Source: Rhodospirillales bacterium (GTDB taxonomy: Bacteria; Pseudomonadota; Alphaproteobacteria; Micavibrionales; Micavibrionaceae). Taken from it: a stretch of 64,000 bases of DNA. Shown one piece after another: positions 12,004 through 20,694 of this stretch (the first letter of the stretch is position 1; each line of letters opens with the position of its first letter). The position numbers and the translations under genes are program-made. The stretch spans positions 682,001-746,000 of the forward strand of contig CP060238.1 in the NCBI GenBank assembly GCA_023898765.1, written 5' to 3'. The notes beneath the pieces were generated by a model that saw nothing but the letters and a program-made list of their open reading frames with translations, was not told where the DNA came from and made no database searches.

Positions 12004-12309
12004 ATGGCAAAAAAATGTTCAATTGAACGGGATTTGAAGCGGCGCAAACGGGTCAAAAGTCTGGCCGGAAAACGTGCGGCGCTGAAAAAGATAATCGGCA
12101 ACAAGGAAACAGGCATGGAAGAACGGTTTGCCGCCGTGCTGAAACTGGCTGAGTTGTCACGGGATTCGTCCAAGACGCGCGTTCGCAACCGCTGCGCTTT
12201 GAGCGGCCGCCCGCGCGCGCATCACCGGAAATTCCGCCTGTCGCGTATATCTGTAAGAGATTTGGCATCCAGAGGCGAACTGCCCGGTGTTACGAAAGCA
12301 AGTTGGTAG
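12004..12309 (+). CDS. rpsN: 30S ribosomal protein S14 (zinc-independent form)
   Basis: 101 residues, the long form without zinc ligands: the region [21 protein letters not shown] keeps one cysteine and lacks the paired CxxC motifs of the short zinc form. S14 is a late-assembling 30S head protein. This type is usual for alphaproteobacteria and has no dependence on zinc supply. Confidence 0.97.
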   Translation: MAKKCSIERDLKRRKRVKSLAGKRAALKKIIGNKETGMEERFAAVLKLAELSRDSSKTRVRNRCALSGRPRAHHRKFRLSRISVRDLASRGELPGVTKASW

Positions 12310-12326
12310 GAAGAGGATTTTGAACA

Positions 12327-12725
12327 ATGACAATGAGTGATCCTTTAGGAGATATGTTGACCCGCATCCGGAACGGGGCGCAGGCGCGCAAAAGCGTGAT
12401 AAACTGCCCATGGTCCAAACTGCGGGAGAATGTTTGCCGTGTTTTGCGGGACGAGGGATTTATCCGCGGTTTCAAGGTCGTGGAACTGGAAGGCAGCAAG
12501 AAAGACCTCAGAATCGAGCTGAAATACGATCAGGGCGAGTCTGCCATTCGCGAGATCAGCCGGGTGTCTTCGCCGGGCCAGCGGGTTTATTCGAGGATTA
12601 AAGACCTGCCGCCTTACTATAACGGTTTGGGTATTTCCGTCGTTTCTACGCCCCATGGCGTGATGGCGGATCATAAAGCCCGGTCTGAAAATGTCGGCGG
12701 AGAGGTTTTGTGCCGCGTCTTCTAG
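12327..12725 (+). CDS. rpsH: 30S ribosomal protein S8
   Basis: 132 residues, normal. S8 binds the central domain of 16S rRNA and in E. coli is the translational repressor of the spc operon. MSDPLGDMLTRIRNG, the RVSSPGQRVY block and the C-terminal GGEVLCRVF are conserved. Two ATGs are possible, at 12327 and 12333. Most family members begin at the second (MSDPL), and the AGGAAGAGG site (12308-12316) allows either. Confidence 0.97.
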   Translation: MTMSDPLGDMLTRIRNGAQARKSVINCPWSKLRENVCRVLRDEGFIRGFKVVELEGSKKDLRIELKYDQGESAIREISRVSSPGQRVYSRIKDLPPYYNGLGISVVSTPHGVMADHKARSENVGGEVLCRVF

Positions 12726-12773
12726 GGTAAAGTGAAGGCGAGAGCCATTGAGGAATGAAAAGGAAAAGAAGAG

Positions 12774-13307
12774 ATGTCACGTATTGGAAATAAACCTGTT
12801 GCGGTTCCGGAAGGCGTCACGCTGGACGTGTCCGGCCAGAATGTGAAAGCAAAGGGCCCGAAAGGGGAACTCAGTCTGCGGGTGCATGACGAGGTGTCCG
12901 TGAAGATGGAAGACGGCGCAGCCGTTTTCGCGCCGCGTTCCAGATCCCTGCAGGCCAAAAAACTGTTTCCGACCATGCGGACGCTGGTGAACAACCTTGT
13001 GGTGGGCGTGACGGAGGGATATACAAAAAACCTCGAAATTCAGGGGGTCGGTTACCGGGCCAATATGCAGGGCAACAAGATCGTGATGCAGCTTGGTTTC
13101 AGCCATGACGTGGAGTATGAAATTCCCCAAGGCGTCCAGGTGGCCGTCGATAAACAAACCCTCATCAGCGTGAGCGGAATCGACAAACAGCTGGTCGGGC
13201 AGGTGGCCGCGAAAATCCGCGGTTACAAACCGCCGGAGCCATATAAGGGAAAAGGTATTCGCTATAAAGACGAATATGTTTTGCGCAAAGAGGGTAAGAA
13301 GAAGTAA
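12774..13307 (+). CDS. rplF: 50S ribosomal protein L6
   Basis: 177 residues, normal. L6 lies near the GTPase-associated region and sarcin-ricin loop. MSRIGNKPV at the N-terminus and the C-terminal signature [11 protein letters not shown] are conserved. The stop overlaps the rplR start by one base (TAATG). A 48-base gap precedes it. Confidence 0.98.
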   Translation: MSRIGNKPVAVPEGVTLDVSGQNVKAKGPKGELSLRVHDEVSVKMEDGAAVFAPRSRSLQAKKLFPTMRTLVNNLVVGVTEGYTKNLEIQGVGYRANMQGNKIVMQLGFSHDVEYEIPQGVQVAVDKQTLISVSGIDKQLVGQVAAKIRGYKPPEPYKGKGIRYKDEYVLRKEGKKK

Positions 13308-13681
13308 TGAAACGTTTAAACGCAAATACAAAAAGAAAATTCGGAACGCGCAAAAAGCTGCGGAACGTGAATATCAACCAGAATGCCGTGCGTGAAATTC
13401 GCCCGCGCCTGTCCGTGCACCGCACGAACAAGCAGGTCTACGCGCAGGTGATCGATGACCTGAAAGGGGTGACCGTCGCGGCGGCTTCCAGCCTGGACAA
13501 GGAGTTGAAGCTGAAAAACGGCGGCAATGCCGAAGCTGCGCAGGCGGTCGGAAAGCTTCTGGCGGAGCGCGCGAAAAAAGCGGGCGTGAAGAAGGTTCAG
13601 TTTGACCGCGGTGAATTTTTGTATCATGGCCGGGTGAAAGCCCTGGCAGAGGGCGCCCGTGAAGGCGGCGTGGATTTTTAA
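13307..13681 (+). CDS. rplR: 50S ribosomal protein L18
   Basis: 124 residues, normal. L18 binds 5S rRNA with L5 and L25. The [20 protein letters not shown] core and the C-terminal [20 protein letters not shown] are conserved. Translation is probably coupled to rplF through the TAATG overlap. Confidence 0.98.
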   Translation: MKRLNANTKRKFGTRKKLRNVNINQNAVREIRPRLSVHRTNKQVYAQVIDDLKGVTVAAASSLDKELKLKNGGNAEAAQAVGKLLAERAKKAGVKKVQFDRGEFLYHGRVKALAEGAREGGVDF

Positions 13682-13724
13682 AAAGTCAAAGACGACGACA
13701 AATTTTTTAAGGAGTATCTGAAGA

Positions 13725-14306
13725 ATGGCAAGAGCTGAAGAAAGACACCACAACGAAGAGAGCGAGTTTCATGAGAAACTTGTCGCGGTAAACCGTGTGG
13801 CCAAAGTGGTCAAAGGGGGTCGCCGTTTCGGTTTTGCCGCTTTGGTGGTTGTCGGGGACGGAAAAGGCCGTGTGGGCTCAGGCCACGGAAAAGCCAAGGA
13901 AGTGCCGGAAGCGATTCGGAAGGCAACGGAAGCGGCAAAGCGCAGCATGATCCGCGTGCCGCTGCGGGACGGCCGGACCCTTCACCATGACGTTGAGGGG
14001 ATCTTCGGCGCCGGAAAAATCCATCTGCGCAGCGCTCCGAGCGGAACAGGCGTTATCGCTGGCGGTCCTTTGCGGGCGATTTTCGATGCGCTGGGCGTGC
14101 AGGACGTGGTGGCCAAATCGCTCGGTTCCAGCAATCCTTACAACATGGTGAAAGCGACTCTGGAAGCTCTGAAAACGATGCAGAGCCCGCGCCAGATTGC
14201 GGCGCGGCGCGGCAAAAAAGTGAGCGAAGTGGTTGCGCAACGTGAAATCTCTCGTCCCAGCGGCGAGATGAGCGGCGAAACGGCAACGGCTGAAGACAAA
14301 GCGTAG
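13725..14306 (+). CDS. rpsE: 30S ribosomal protein S5
   Basis: 193 residues, at the upper end for the family (about 165-190). S5 lines the mRNA entry channel and affects decoding fidelity. The dsRNA-binding-like segment [20 protein letters not shown] (residues about 22-41) and [20 protein letters not shown] core (here [17 protein letters not shown]) are conserved. The last 25 residues ([19 protein letters not shown] onward) form a polar tail. TTTAAGGAG precedes the start. Confidence 0.98.
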   Translation: MARAEERHHNEESEFHEKLVAVNRVAKVVKGGRRFGFAALVVVGDGKGRVGSGHGKAKEVPEAIRKATEAAKRSMIRVPLRDGRTLHHDVEGIFGAGKIHLRSAPSGTGVIAGGPLRAIFDALGVQDVVAKSLGSSNPYNMVKATLEALKTMQSPRQIAARRGKKVSEVVAQREISRPSGEMSGETATAEDKA

Positions 14307-14320
14307 AGGGAATAGTTATT

Positions 14321-14608
14321 ATGGCTGAAGAAAAGAAAACAACCAAAAAGGCGACGCCGGCGGCTTCCAAAAAAGCAGCGCCTAAAAAGGCTGCAGCGAA
14401 AAAACCGGCGGCAAAAAAAGCAGCCGGTAAAACCGTAACGGTGACACAGACAGGGTCTTCGATAGGCCGTTATGACTATCAGAAGGCCACGCTTGTCGGT
14501 TTGGGGCTGGGGAGAATCGGGCGGACAAAAACGCTGGAAGATACGCCGTCTGTGCGCGGAATGATTAACAAAGTCAGCCACTTGATCAAAGTGGATGACG
14601 CGGCTTAA
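14321..14608 (+). CDS. rpmD: 50S ribosomal protein L30 with Lys/Ala N-terminal extension
   Basis: 95 residues against about 60 normally. The L30 core is residues 38-95 ([17 protein letters not shown], then [20 protein letters not shown]). The first 37 or so residues are a Lys/Ala/Pro run containing [17 protein letters not shown], the same module seen at the C-termini of L22 and S17. The extension is likely translated: the core has no well-placed ATG (the next methionine is residue 80), and an ATG sits 14 bases after rpsE. L30 is a small, non-universal 50S protein near 5S rRNA. Confidence 0.95.
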   Translation: MAEEKKTTKKATPAASKKAAPKKAAAKKPAAKKAAGKTVTVTQTGSSIGRYDYQKATLVGLGLGRIGRTKTLEDTPSVRGMINKVSHLIKVDDAA

Positions 14609-14622
14609 GGGATTTTAGGGCA

Positions 14623-15117
14623 ATGAAACTGAATGAATTAAAACCGAATAAAGGGGCAACGCCTGCAGGAAAACGTGTCGGGCGCGGTATTGGCTCCGGT
14701 AAAGGGAAAACCTGCGGGTCCGGCCAAAAAGGTCAGAAATCCCGCTCCGGCGTGGCCATCAAAGGCTTTGAAGGCGGGCAGATGCCCCTCTACCAGCGTT
14801 TGCCCAAACGCGGATTTAAAAACAAATTTGCCAGATCCTATACGGAACTGACGCTCGCGAGGCTGCAGGCGGCGCTGGATAAAAAGCTGGTCGATGCCAA
14901 GGACACGCTCGATGAAGACGCCTTGGTGAAAGCGAAAATTATCCGCCGCAAAAAAGACGGCGTGCGGCTTCTGGCCAAAGGTGAGCTGAAAACCAAGGTG
15001 AATCTGAAGCTTTCCGGCGCCACCAAGGGCGCCATCGAAGCCGTTGAAAAAGCGGGCGGAAAGGTCGAGATCATTCAAATCGAAGTCGCGCCGATCGCGC
15101 GTAAAAAAGCCTCCTAG
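14623..15117 (+). CDS. rplO: 50S ribosomal protein L15
   Basis: 164 residues, slightly long. L15 is a late 50S assembly protein. The glycine-rich N-terminal segment GRGIGSGKGKTCGSGQKGQ (residues about 20-38) and FEGGQMPLYQRLPKRGF are diagnostic. It is the last ribosomal gene before a strong terminator, so secY is not simply co-transcribed. Confidence 0.97.
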   Translation: MKLNELKPNKGATPAGKRVGRGIGSGKGKTCGSGQKGQKSRSGVAIKGFEGGQMPLYQRLPKRGFKNKFARSYTELTLARLQAALDKKLVDAKDTLDEDALVKAKIIRRKKDGVRLLAKGELKTKVNLKLSGATKGAIEAVEKAGGKVEIIQIEVAPIARKKAS

Positions 15118-15141
15118 CGTTTTTTAAAGACGGGTTTTTCT

Positions 15142-15175
15142 ATAACCCCCGCTTTTTTTGCGGGGGTTATTTTTT
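15142..15175 (+). terminator. Strong Rho-independent terminator between rplO and secY
   Basis: A perfect 11-bp stem ATAACCCCCGC (15142-15152) / GCGGGGGTTAT (15160-15170), loop of seven T, then five more T. It ends the str-S10-spc transcription unit 25 bases after rplO, at a point where many bacteria continue straight into secY. Confidence 0.92.
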
Positions 15176-15188
15176 GTCCTATAAGCGC

Positions 15189-15217
15189 TTGTCTGCCCTT
15201 CGTAAATTCTCTATATC
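15189..15217 (+). promoter_or_regulatory. Probable promoter of secY-adk
   Basis: TTGTCT at 15189-15194 and TATATC at 15212-15217 with a 17-base spacer, just downstream of the terminator and 30 bases before secY. The -10 element is imperfect; the position is what makes it credible. Confidence 0.5.
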
Positions 15218-15247
15218 TTCATAAGTTTCAAATTAAGGATAACTTTT

Positions 15248-16600
15248 ATGACGTCTGCCATTGAACAACTGGCGAAAAACGCAAACTGGGGTGCTTTTTC
15301 CAAGGCCACGGAGCTGAAACAGCGTATTATGTTCGTGCTGGGGGCGCTTCTGGTTTACCGCCTCGGGACCTATATTCCCGTGCCGGGAATCGATCCCGTG
15401 ATCTGGGAGGAAATCTATTCCCAAAAAGGCGGCGGCATTCTGGATATGTTCAACATGTTTTCCGGCGGGGCGTTGCAGCGCATGACGATCTTTGCGCTGA
15501 ACATCATGCCTTATATTTCGGCCTCCATTATTATGCAGCTTGGGACGGCGATGTCGCCCAAACTCGAAGCGCTCAAAAAAGAAGGCGAGAGCGGACGGGT
15601 CAAGATTAACCAGTACACGCGTTTCCTGACGGTTATTCTGGCAGCCATCCAGTCTTATGGCCTGGCGGTCGGCCTGGAAGGCATGCAAAGCTCTTCCGGC
15701 GCGGCCGTGATCGATCCGGGCATCTTCTTCCGTCTTTCAACCGTTATAACGATTGTCGGCGGAACGGTCTTCCTGATGTGGCTGGGCGAACAAATTACGC
15801 AGCGCGGGGTCGGGAACGGCATCTCCCTGATTATCTTCGCGGGGATCGTGGCCGGTATGCCGCGCGCTATCGGCTCGACTCTGGAACTGGGCCGTCAGGG
15901 GCAGTTTAATTTGCTGGAACTCCTTTTCCTTGTGGGCATGGTTATCGGCGCCATTTCATTGATCGTCTTTATGGAGCGGGCCCAGCGCCGCGTGGTGGTG
16001 CAGTATCCCAAGCGCCAGATGGGCAACCAGATGCAGATGGGGCAGCAAAACCATATTCCGCTCAAACTGAATACGTCCGGCGTTATTCCGCCCATTTTTG
16101 CTTCTTCCCTGCTGCTTTTGCCTTTGACCATCGTGGGCTTTACCGGCACGGAAGGGGGCGATATTACCGCCACGATCGCCCGTTTTTTACAGCACGGGCA
16201 GCCGGTCTATATGCTGCTTTACGGCGGCCTGATCCTGTTTTTTGCATTTTTCTACACGGCGATCGTTTTCAATCCGGAAGAAAATGCGGAGATGCTGCGT
16301 AAATACGGCGGTTTTGTCCCCGGCATCCGCCCCGGAAAACATACGGCGGATTACCTGGACCATGTTTTAACGCGGGTGACGGCTATTGGCGGGTTATACC
16401 TTGTCTTTATCTGCCTGCTGCCGGAATTTATGATTTCGCAATACAGCCTGCCCTTTTATTTCGGCGGCACCTCCTTGCTCATTGTGGTGACGGTGACGAT
16501 GGATACGGTCGCGCAGGTGCACTCGCACATGATTGCGCACCAATATGAAGGGCTGATTAAAAAAGCAAAACTCAGAGGAACAGGGAGACGCGGACGATGA
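15248..16600 (+). CDS. secY: Preprotein translocase subunit SecY
   Basis: 450 residues, family length about 435-450. SecY is the pore of the SecYEG inner-membrane translocon. Ten membrane helices are expected. Visible landmarks are the first helix after TELKQRIMFVLGALLVYRLG, the plug region following FNMFSGGALQRM, and the cytoplasmic loops with conserved arginines (ERAQRRVVVQYPKRQ). The last four bases overlap adk (ATGA), so SecY and adenylate kinase synthesis are probably coupled. Confidence 0.98.
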   Translation: MTSAIEQLAKNANWGAFSKATELKQRIMFVLGALLVYRLGTYIPVPGIDPVIWEEIYSQKGGGILDMFNMFSGGALQRMTIFALNIMPYISASIIMQLGTAMSPKLEALKKEGESGRVKINQYTRFLTVILAAIQSYGLAVGLEGMQSSSGAAVIDPGIFFRLSTVITIVGGTVFLMWLGEQITQRGVGNGISLIIFAGIVAGMPRAIGSTLELGRQGQFNLLELLFLVGMVIGAISLIVFMERAQRRVVVQYPKRQMGNQMQMGQQNHIPLKLNTSGVIPPIFASSLLLLPLTIVGFTGTEGGDITATIARFLQHGQPVYMLLYGGLILFFAFFYTAIVFNPEENAEMLRKYGGFVPGIRPGKHTADYLDHVLTRVTAIGGLYLVFICLLPEFMISQYSLPFYFGGTSLLIVVTVTMDTVAQVHSHMIAHQYEGLIKKAKLRGTGRRGR

Positions 16601-17190
16601 ATATTATTCTGATTGGCCCGCCGGGGGCCGGAAAAGGCACGCAGGCTGCTTTTATACAGGACAAATACGGGCTGAAGCAGCTTTCGACCGGCGATATGCT
16701 CCGTGCGGAAGTCTCCGCCGGGTCCGAGCTTGGGAAAAAAGCCAAGGCCATCATGGATCGCGGGGAACTGGTTTCCGATGAAATTATCGTCGATATGATC
16801 GCGGCGCGGCTGGAACAGCCGGATTGCGCGAGCGGCGCTATTTTTGACGGTTTTCCCCGCACGGTCGATCAGGCGCAGGCGCTGGACGCCATGCTGGAGG
16901 ATAAGGGAAAGCCCTTAAGCGCCGTGATCCAGATCATCGTGGATGAAGACGAACTCGTCGGACGGCTCAATACCCGTATCCGTCAGGCCAAGGAAGCCGG
17001 TCAGGAAGTCCGGGCGGACGATAACGAAGAAACGCTGCGCAAGCGCCTTGAGGTGTATCGTAACCAGACCGCGCCGATTATCCCTTATTACGAGGCAGTG
17101 GGGATTATGAGCAAGGTGGACGGCATGGCGCCGATTGACGATGTTTCCGAACAAATCGACGGATTTTTGAAAGCGGCGCAGGCGGCGTAA
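16597..17190 (+). CDS. adk: Adenylate kinase (short-LID form)
   Basis: 197 residues. It interconverts ATP plus AMP and two ADP. The P-loop GPPGAGKGTQ is at residues 7-16, STGDMLR follows, and FDGFPRT is in the core. The segment after DELVGRLNTRIRQ is only a brief LID without the zinc-binding cysteines, the form common in alphaproteobacteria. It overlaps secY by four bases; rpsM follows after a new promoter. Confidence 0.97.
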   Translation: MNIILIGPPGAGKGTQAAFIQDKYGLKQLSTGDMLRAEVSAGSELGKKAKAIMDRGELVSDEIIVDMIAARLEQPDCASGAIFDGFPRTVDQAQALDAMLEDKGKPLSAVIQIIVDEDELVGRLNTRIRQAKEAGQEVRADDNEETLRKRLEVYRNQTAPIIPYYEAVGIMSKVDGMAPIDDVSEQIDGFLKAAQAA

Positions 17191-17199
17191 AAATAGCTG

Positions 17200-17227
17200 T
17201 TGACGGCTCGGGCAAAATCCCTATAAT
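17200..17227 (+). promoter_or_regulatory. Near-consensus promoter of the alpha operon (rpsM-rpsK-rpoA-rplQ)
   Basis: TTGACG at 17200-17205 and a perfect TATAAT at 17222-17227, spacer 16 bases. It begins 10 bases after the adk stop. The leader of about 117 bases up to rpsM shows only weak local pairing and no terminator. Confidence 0.85.
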
Positions 17228-17351
17228 GCGCGCATTCTAAGACCCCTGCGCGTATTTTGCTTTTGCGTAAAAGTGAGTGTTTTCAGGGTTTTGGGAGTGT
17301 AGATGCTGATATTACGGCATCGTTTGAGATAACCGAAAAAAGGATGAAAAC

Positions 17352-17732
17352 ATGGCCCGTATAGCAGGGGTAAATATTCCTGACCGCAAGCGCGTCACAA
17401 TCGCACTGACCTATATCCACGGGATAGGCCGGCAAAAAGCGCGGGATATTTGTGAAGAAGCAGGCGTCAGCACAGCCCGCCGCATGAACGATTTAAGCGA
17501 AGACGAACTGAACAATATTCGCGCGATCATCGATTCCGGCAAATATATAATTGAAGGGGAGCTTCGCCGCGAAGTGTCCATGAATATCAAGCGTTTGATG
17601 GATATGGCCTGTTATCGGGGCCTGCGCCATCGTAAACACCTTCCTGTCCGCGGCCAGCGTACGCGCACCAACGCCCGGACCCGTAAAGGTCCCGCGAGGC
17701 CGATCGCCGGTAAAAAACAGGTTACGAAGTAA
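17352..17732 (+). CDS. rpsM: 30S ribosomal protein S13
   Basis: 126 residues, normal. S13 bridges the 30S head to the 50S subunit and contacts P-site t[25 protein letters not shown] and the C-terminal [20 protein letters not shown] are conserved. It is the first gene of its own transcription unit. rpmJ (L36), which precedes rpsM in many bacteria, is absent here, as is usual in alphaproteobacteria. Confidence 0.98.
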   Translation: MARIAGVNIPDRKRVTIALTYIHGIGRQKARDICEEAGVSTARRMNDLSEDELNNIRAIIDSGKYIIEGELRREVSMNIKRLMDMACYRGLRHRKHLPVRGQRTRTNARTRKGPARPIAGKKQVTK

Positions 17733-17745
17733 GGAATAAAGACTC

Positions 17746-18138
17746 ATGGCAAAACCAGCAGTAAAAAAACCGGGTAAGAAGGTTAAAAAGAATATCACGT
17801 CCGGCAGGGTGCACGTGGTTTCGACCTTCAACAATACGATCATTACGATTACGGATGATCAGGGCAATACCGTGTCGTGGTCTTCCGCCGGCATGATGGG
17901 CTTTAAAGGGTCGCGGAAATCCACGCCTTTTGCCGCTCAGGTGGCCGCAGAAGATGCAGGCCGCAAAGCACAGGAACACGGGATGAAAGAACTGGACGTC
18001 CAGGTGAAGGGACCGGGATCCGGACGTGAATCGGCCTTGCGTGCTTTGAACTCGATCGGCTTTATCATTCGTTCCATTAAAGATATTACGCCGATCCCGC
18101 ACAACGGATGCCGTCCGCGGAAAAGACGCCGCGTTTAA
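17746..18138 (+). CDS. rpsK: 30S ribosomal protein S11
   Basis: 130 residues, normal. S11 forms the platform and contacts mRNA at the E site. [16 protein letters not shown], the [14 protein letters not shown] core and [15 protein letters not shown] at the C-terminus are conserved. rpoA follows after 33 bases with no rpsD between, the alphaproteobacterial arrangement. Confidence 0.98.
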   Translation: MAKPAVKKPGKKVKKNITSGRVHVVSTFNNTIITITDDQGNTVSWSSAGMMGFKGSRKSTPFAAQVAAEDAGRKAQEHGMKELDVQVKGPGSGRESALRALNSIGFIIRSIKDITPIPHNGCRPRKRRRV

Positions 18139-18171
18139 CGAACAGGAAAAGAGAGAGAAGAGGATAAGACC

Positions 18172-19194
18172 TTGATACAGAAAAACTGGCAGGAACTCAT
18201 TAAACCGTCCAAAATCGATATCAATCACGGGGCCGATTCAAAAGTAAGCGGAAAAATCGTCGCGGAACCGCTGGAGCGCGGGTTTGGCCTCACGCTCGGA
18301 AACGCGCTGCGCCGTATTTTGCTTTCCTCCCTGCAAGGGGCGGCCGTAACGGCGATCCAGATTGAAGGCGTGTTGCATGAATTCTCTTCGATTGAAGGGG
18401 TTCGCGAAGACATCACGGACATTATTCTGAACGTAAAGGCCATCGCCGTGCGCATGCATGTGGAAGGACCGAAGAAAATGCGCCTGTCCGTCGAAGGCCC
18501 TTGCGAAGTCACGGCCGGTATGATTGAAGCCGGCGCGGATATCGAAATCATGAACCCCGAGCTGGTTATCTGCACGCTGGATAAAGGGGCAAAACTCAAC
18601 ATGGAAATGACGGTGAATACAGGGAAGGGGTACCGTCCGGCGGCGCAAAACCGTCCGGAAGAGTCCCCTGTCGGCCTGATCCCCGTCGATTCCGTTTTCT
18701 CGCCGGTGCGTAAAGTCACCTATGAAGTCGAAGATACGCGGGTCGGACAAATCACGGACTACGATAAACTGACGCTGCAGATCGAAACCAACGGCGTTAT
18801 TTCGCCCGAAGATGCGGTGGCTTTTGCCTCCCGCATTATGCAGGACCAGCTTCAGGTCTTTGTAAACTTCGACGAGCCCAAAGGCGAAGTGCATCAGGAA
18901 GAAGAAGACGAACTGCCGTTCAACAAAAACCTTCTGCGGAAAGTGGACGAACTGGAACTGTCCGTCCGCAGCGCCAATTGCCTGAAAAACGACAATATCC
19001 TTTATATCGGCGATCTGGTGAAGCGCAGCGAAAGCGATATGCTCCGCACGCCGAATTTTGGACGGAAATCTCTGAACGAGATCAAGGAAGTTCTGACCGC
19101 GATGGGCGTTCATCTGGGCATGCAGGTCGAAGGATGGCCGCCCGAGAATATCGAAGAACTGGCCAAAAAACTGGATGACCCCTTTAACTCCTAA
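18172..19194 (+). CDS. rpoA: RNA polymerase alpha subunit (TTG start)
   Basis: 340 residues, normal. The N-terminal domain (about 1-235) dimerises and nucleates core RNA polymerase; the C-terminal domain (about 255-325) contacts UP elements and activators. The first codon is TTG at 18172, giving the conserved N-terminus (M)[13 protein letters not shown]; no ATG lies near enough upstream to replace it. [18 protein letters not shown] (residues about 38-55) and the two-helix CTD segment ending [12 protein letters not shown] are intact. The preceding purine-rich GAGAGAAGAGGA should serve as ribosome binding site. Confidence 0.97.
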   Translation: MIQKNWQELIKPSKIDINHGADSKVSGKIVAEPLERGFGLTLGNALRRILLSSLQGAAVTAIQIEGVLHEFSSIEGVREDITDIILNVKAIAVRMHVEGPKKMRLSVEGPCEVTAGMIEAGADIEIMNPELVICTLDKGAKLNMEMTVNTGKGYRPAAQNRPEESPVGLIPVDSVFSPVRKVTYEVEDTRVGQITDYDKLTLQIETNGVISPEDAVAFASRIMQDQLQVFVNFDEPKGEVHQEEEDELPFNKNLLRKVDELELSVRSANCLKNDNILYIGDLVKRSESDMLRTPNFGRKSLNEIKEVLTAMGVHLGMQVEGWPPENIEELAKKLDDPFNS

Positions 19195-19233
19195 GGGCAA
19201 AACCGGAAATTATATTTGTAAGGAATAAAAGCC

Positions 19234-19722
19234 ATGAAACACGGCGTTAAACAAAGAAAACTGAACCGGAAAAGCCCTCACCGGCAGGCGATGTTCGCGA
19301 ATATGGCGGCGGCGCTGGTAAAGCACGAGCAGATCACGACGACCCTGCCCAAAGCCAAAGAGCTTCGTCCTCTTGTTGAAAAGCTCATTACATGGGGCAA
19401 AAAGGCGCGGGCCAACCCGGAAAACGCGCTGGCAAACCGCCGTGAGGTGATGTCCAGACTGCGGGATCAAACGCAGACCCGCAAGATCTTCGATACGCTG
19501 GCCGAACGGTATGAAGGCCGCGAAGGCGGCTATTGCCGGATCATGAAAGCCGGTTTCCGCTACGGCGACAATGCGCCGATGGCCGTTATTGAGCTGGTGG
19601 ACCGCGATGAAAGCGCCAAAGGTCAGGACAGCGGCCCTGTCTTTGATGAAGACGGTGAGGAAATCACCGCCGAAGCGCCTGTCGAAGAAAAGCCAAGAGC
19701 CAAGAAAAAGAAAACGGCTTAA
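19234..19722 (+). CDS. rplQ: 50S ribosomal protein L17 with charged tail
   Basis: 162 residues against about 120-140 usually. L17 lies near the tunnel exit. The core is residues 1-122 ([20 protein letters not shown], then [22 protein letters not shown]). The last 40 residues, from DRDESAKGQ on, are acidic and then end in PRAKKKKTA, an extension probably not needed for folding. It is the last gene of the alpha operon, followed by a clear terminator. Confidence 0.97.
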   Translation: MKHGVKQRKLNRKSPHRQAMFANMAAALVKHEQITTTLPKAKELRPLVEKLITWGKKARANPENALANRREVMSRLRDQTQTRKIFDTLAERYEGREGGYCRIMKAGFRYGDNAPMAVIELVDRDESAKGQDSGPVFDEDGEEITAEAPVEEKPRAKKKKTA

Positions 19723-19745
19723 AGCCTTTCCAGAGTTGAAAATTC

Positions 19746-19772
19746 AAAACGGCCCCGCAAGGGCCGTTTTTT
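19746..19772. terminator. Terminator between rplQ and panB (probably bidirectional)
   Basis: A perfect 10-bp stem AAAACGGCCC (19746-19755) / GGGCCGTTTT (19761-19770) with loop CGCAA. The T-run on the + strand ends the alpha operon; the complementary run of four T on the minus strand could also end panB, whose stop is 10 bases away. Confidence 0.9.
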
Positions 19773-19781
19773 GTTAAAGGA

Positions 19782-20597
19782 TCAGGCGACTTTCCGCTGC
19801 GCGTAAACGTAATCCGCAGAAGGAAATTTGCGCCGGCGCACTTCCTGCGCGTATTGTTTGACGGACTCTTCCATCACGGGGGAAAGATCGGCATAGCTTT
19901 TGACGAATTTCGGTTTCTTGCCGCCCGCCGTCAGGCCGAGCATATCTTCCGTAACAAGAATTTGCCCGTCGCACGCGGCGCTGGCGCCGATGCCGATGGT
20001 GGGAACAGGCACTGCCGCAGTAATGGCGGCGGCCAGCGGTTCGGCGATACCTTCAAGGACGATCGAAAAAGCCCCGGCCGCTGCGATATCCTGTCCGTCT
20101 TTCAGAATCTTTTTGGCTTCGGAGTCTTCGTGCCCCCGCGCCTGGTACCCCCCCAGCGTATGAACGCTTTGCGGCTGCAGGCCTATATGCCCCATCACAG
20201 GAATTCCGCGCTGCGCCAGATAGGAAACCGTCTTGCTCATTTCCGTGCCGCCCTCAAGCTTGACGCCGGCGCATCCCGTTTCCTTTAAAAGGCGGGCGGC
20301 ATTGCGGAAGGCCGCTTCCCTGCTTTCCTGATAGGAGCCGAAGGGCATATCCACGACAACGCAGGCCTGTGTGCTCGCCCGCACAACGGCGGCGCCATGG
20401 CGGATCATCATCTCCATATCCGCGCCGAGCGTGGAGTCCATGCCGTAAAGCACCATGGCCATGCTGTCGCCCACGAGGAGAACGTCACAATGCGGGTCCA
20501 GCAATTGCGCCATTGGCGCCGTATAGGCCGTCAGGCAGACGAGAGGGGTCCGTTCGCCCTTGTTTTGGATAATTTGCGTAATGCTCTTTCTTGTCAT
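19782..20597 (-). CDS. panB: 3-methyl-2-oxobutanoate hydroxymethyltransferase
   Basis: 271 residues from the chosen ATG at 20597. It converts alpha-ketoisovalerate to ketopantoate with methylene-tetrahydrofolate, the first step of pantothenate and CoA synthesis. VCLTAYTAPMAQLLD, the metal-binding VGDSMAMVLYG region, GVKLEGG and MGHIGLQPQSVH are family motifs. An in-frame upstream extension to 20714 has no homology and overlaps the divergent gene's leader, so MTRKSITQI was taken as the start. No panC lies beside it. Confidence 0.95.
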   Translation of the reverse strand: MTRKSITQIIQNKGERTPLVCLTAYTAPMAQLLDPHCDVLLVGDSMAMVLYGMDSTLGADMEMMIRHGAAVVRASTQACVVVDMPFGSYQESREAAFRNAARLLKETGCAGVKLEGGTEMSKTVSYLAQRGIPVMGHIGLQPQSVHTLGGYQARGHEDSEAKKILKDGQDIAAAGAFSIVLEGIAEPLAAAITAAVPVPTIGIGASAACDGQILVTEDMLGLTAGGKKPKFVKSYADLSPVMEESVKQYAQEVRRRKFPSADYVYAQRKVA

Positions 20598-20694
20598 AGA
20601 GCCACATAACCACAGCTTGAATTGCCGTGTAAACCATTTTTCTGCCATAGTTCTGTCTTGCCCTTGCCCTCTTCCCGCATTAATTTCTTCCGCT

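Noticed and set aside
17228..17351. The 124-base leader of rpsM as an S4-type pseudoknot control element
   Set aside because: Only weak local pairings can be drawn, and rpsD is not in this operon. No structure comparable to the rpsL leader was found.
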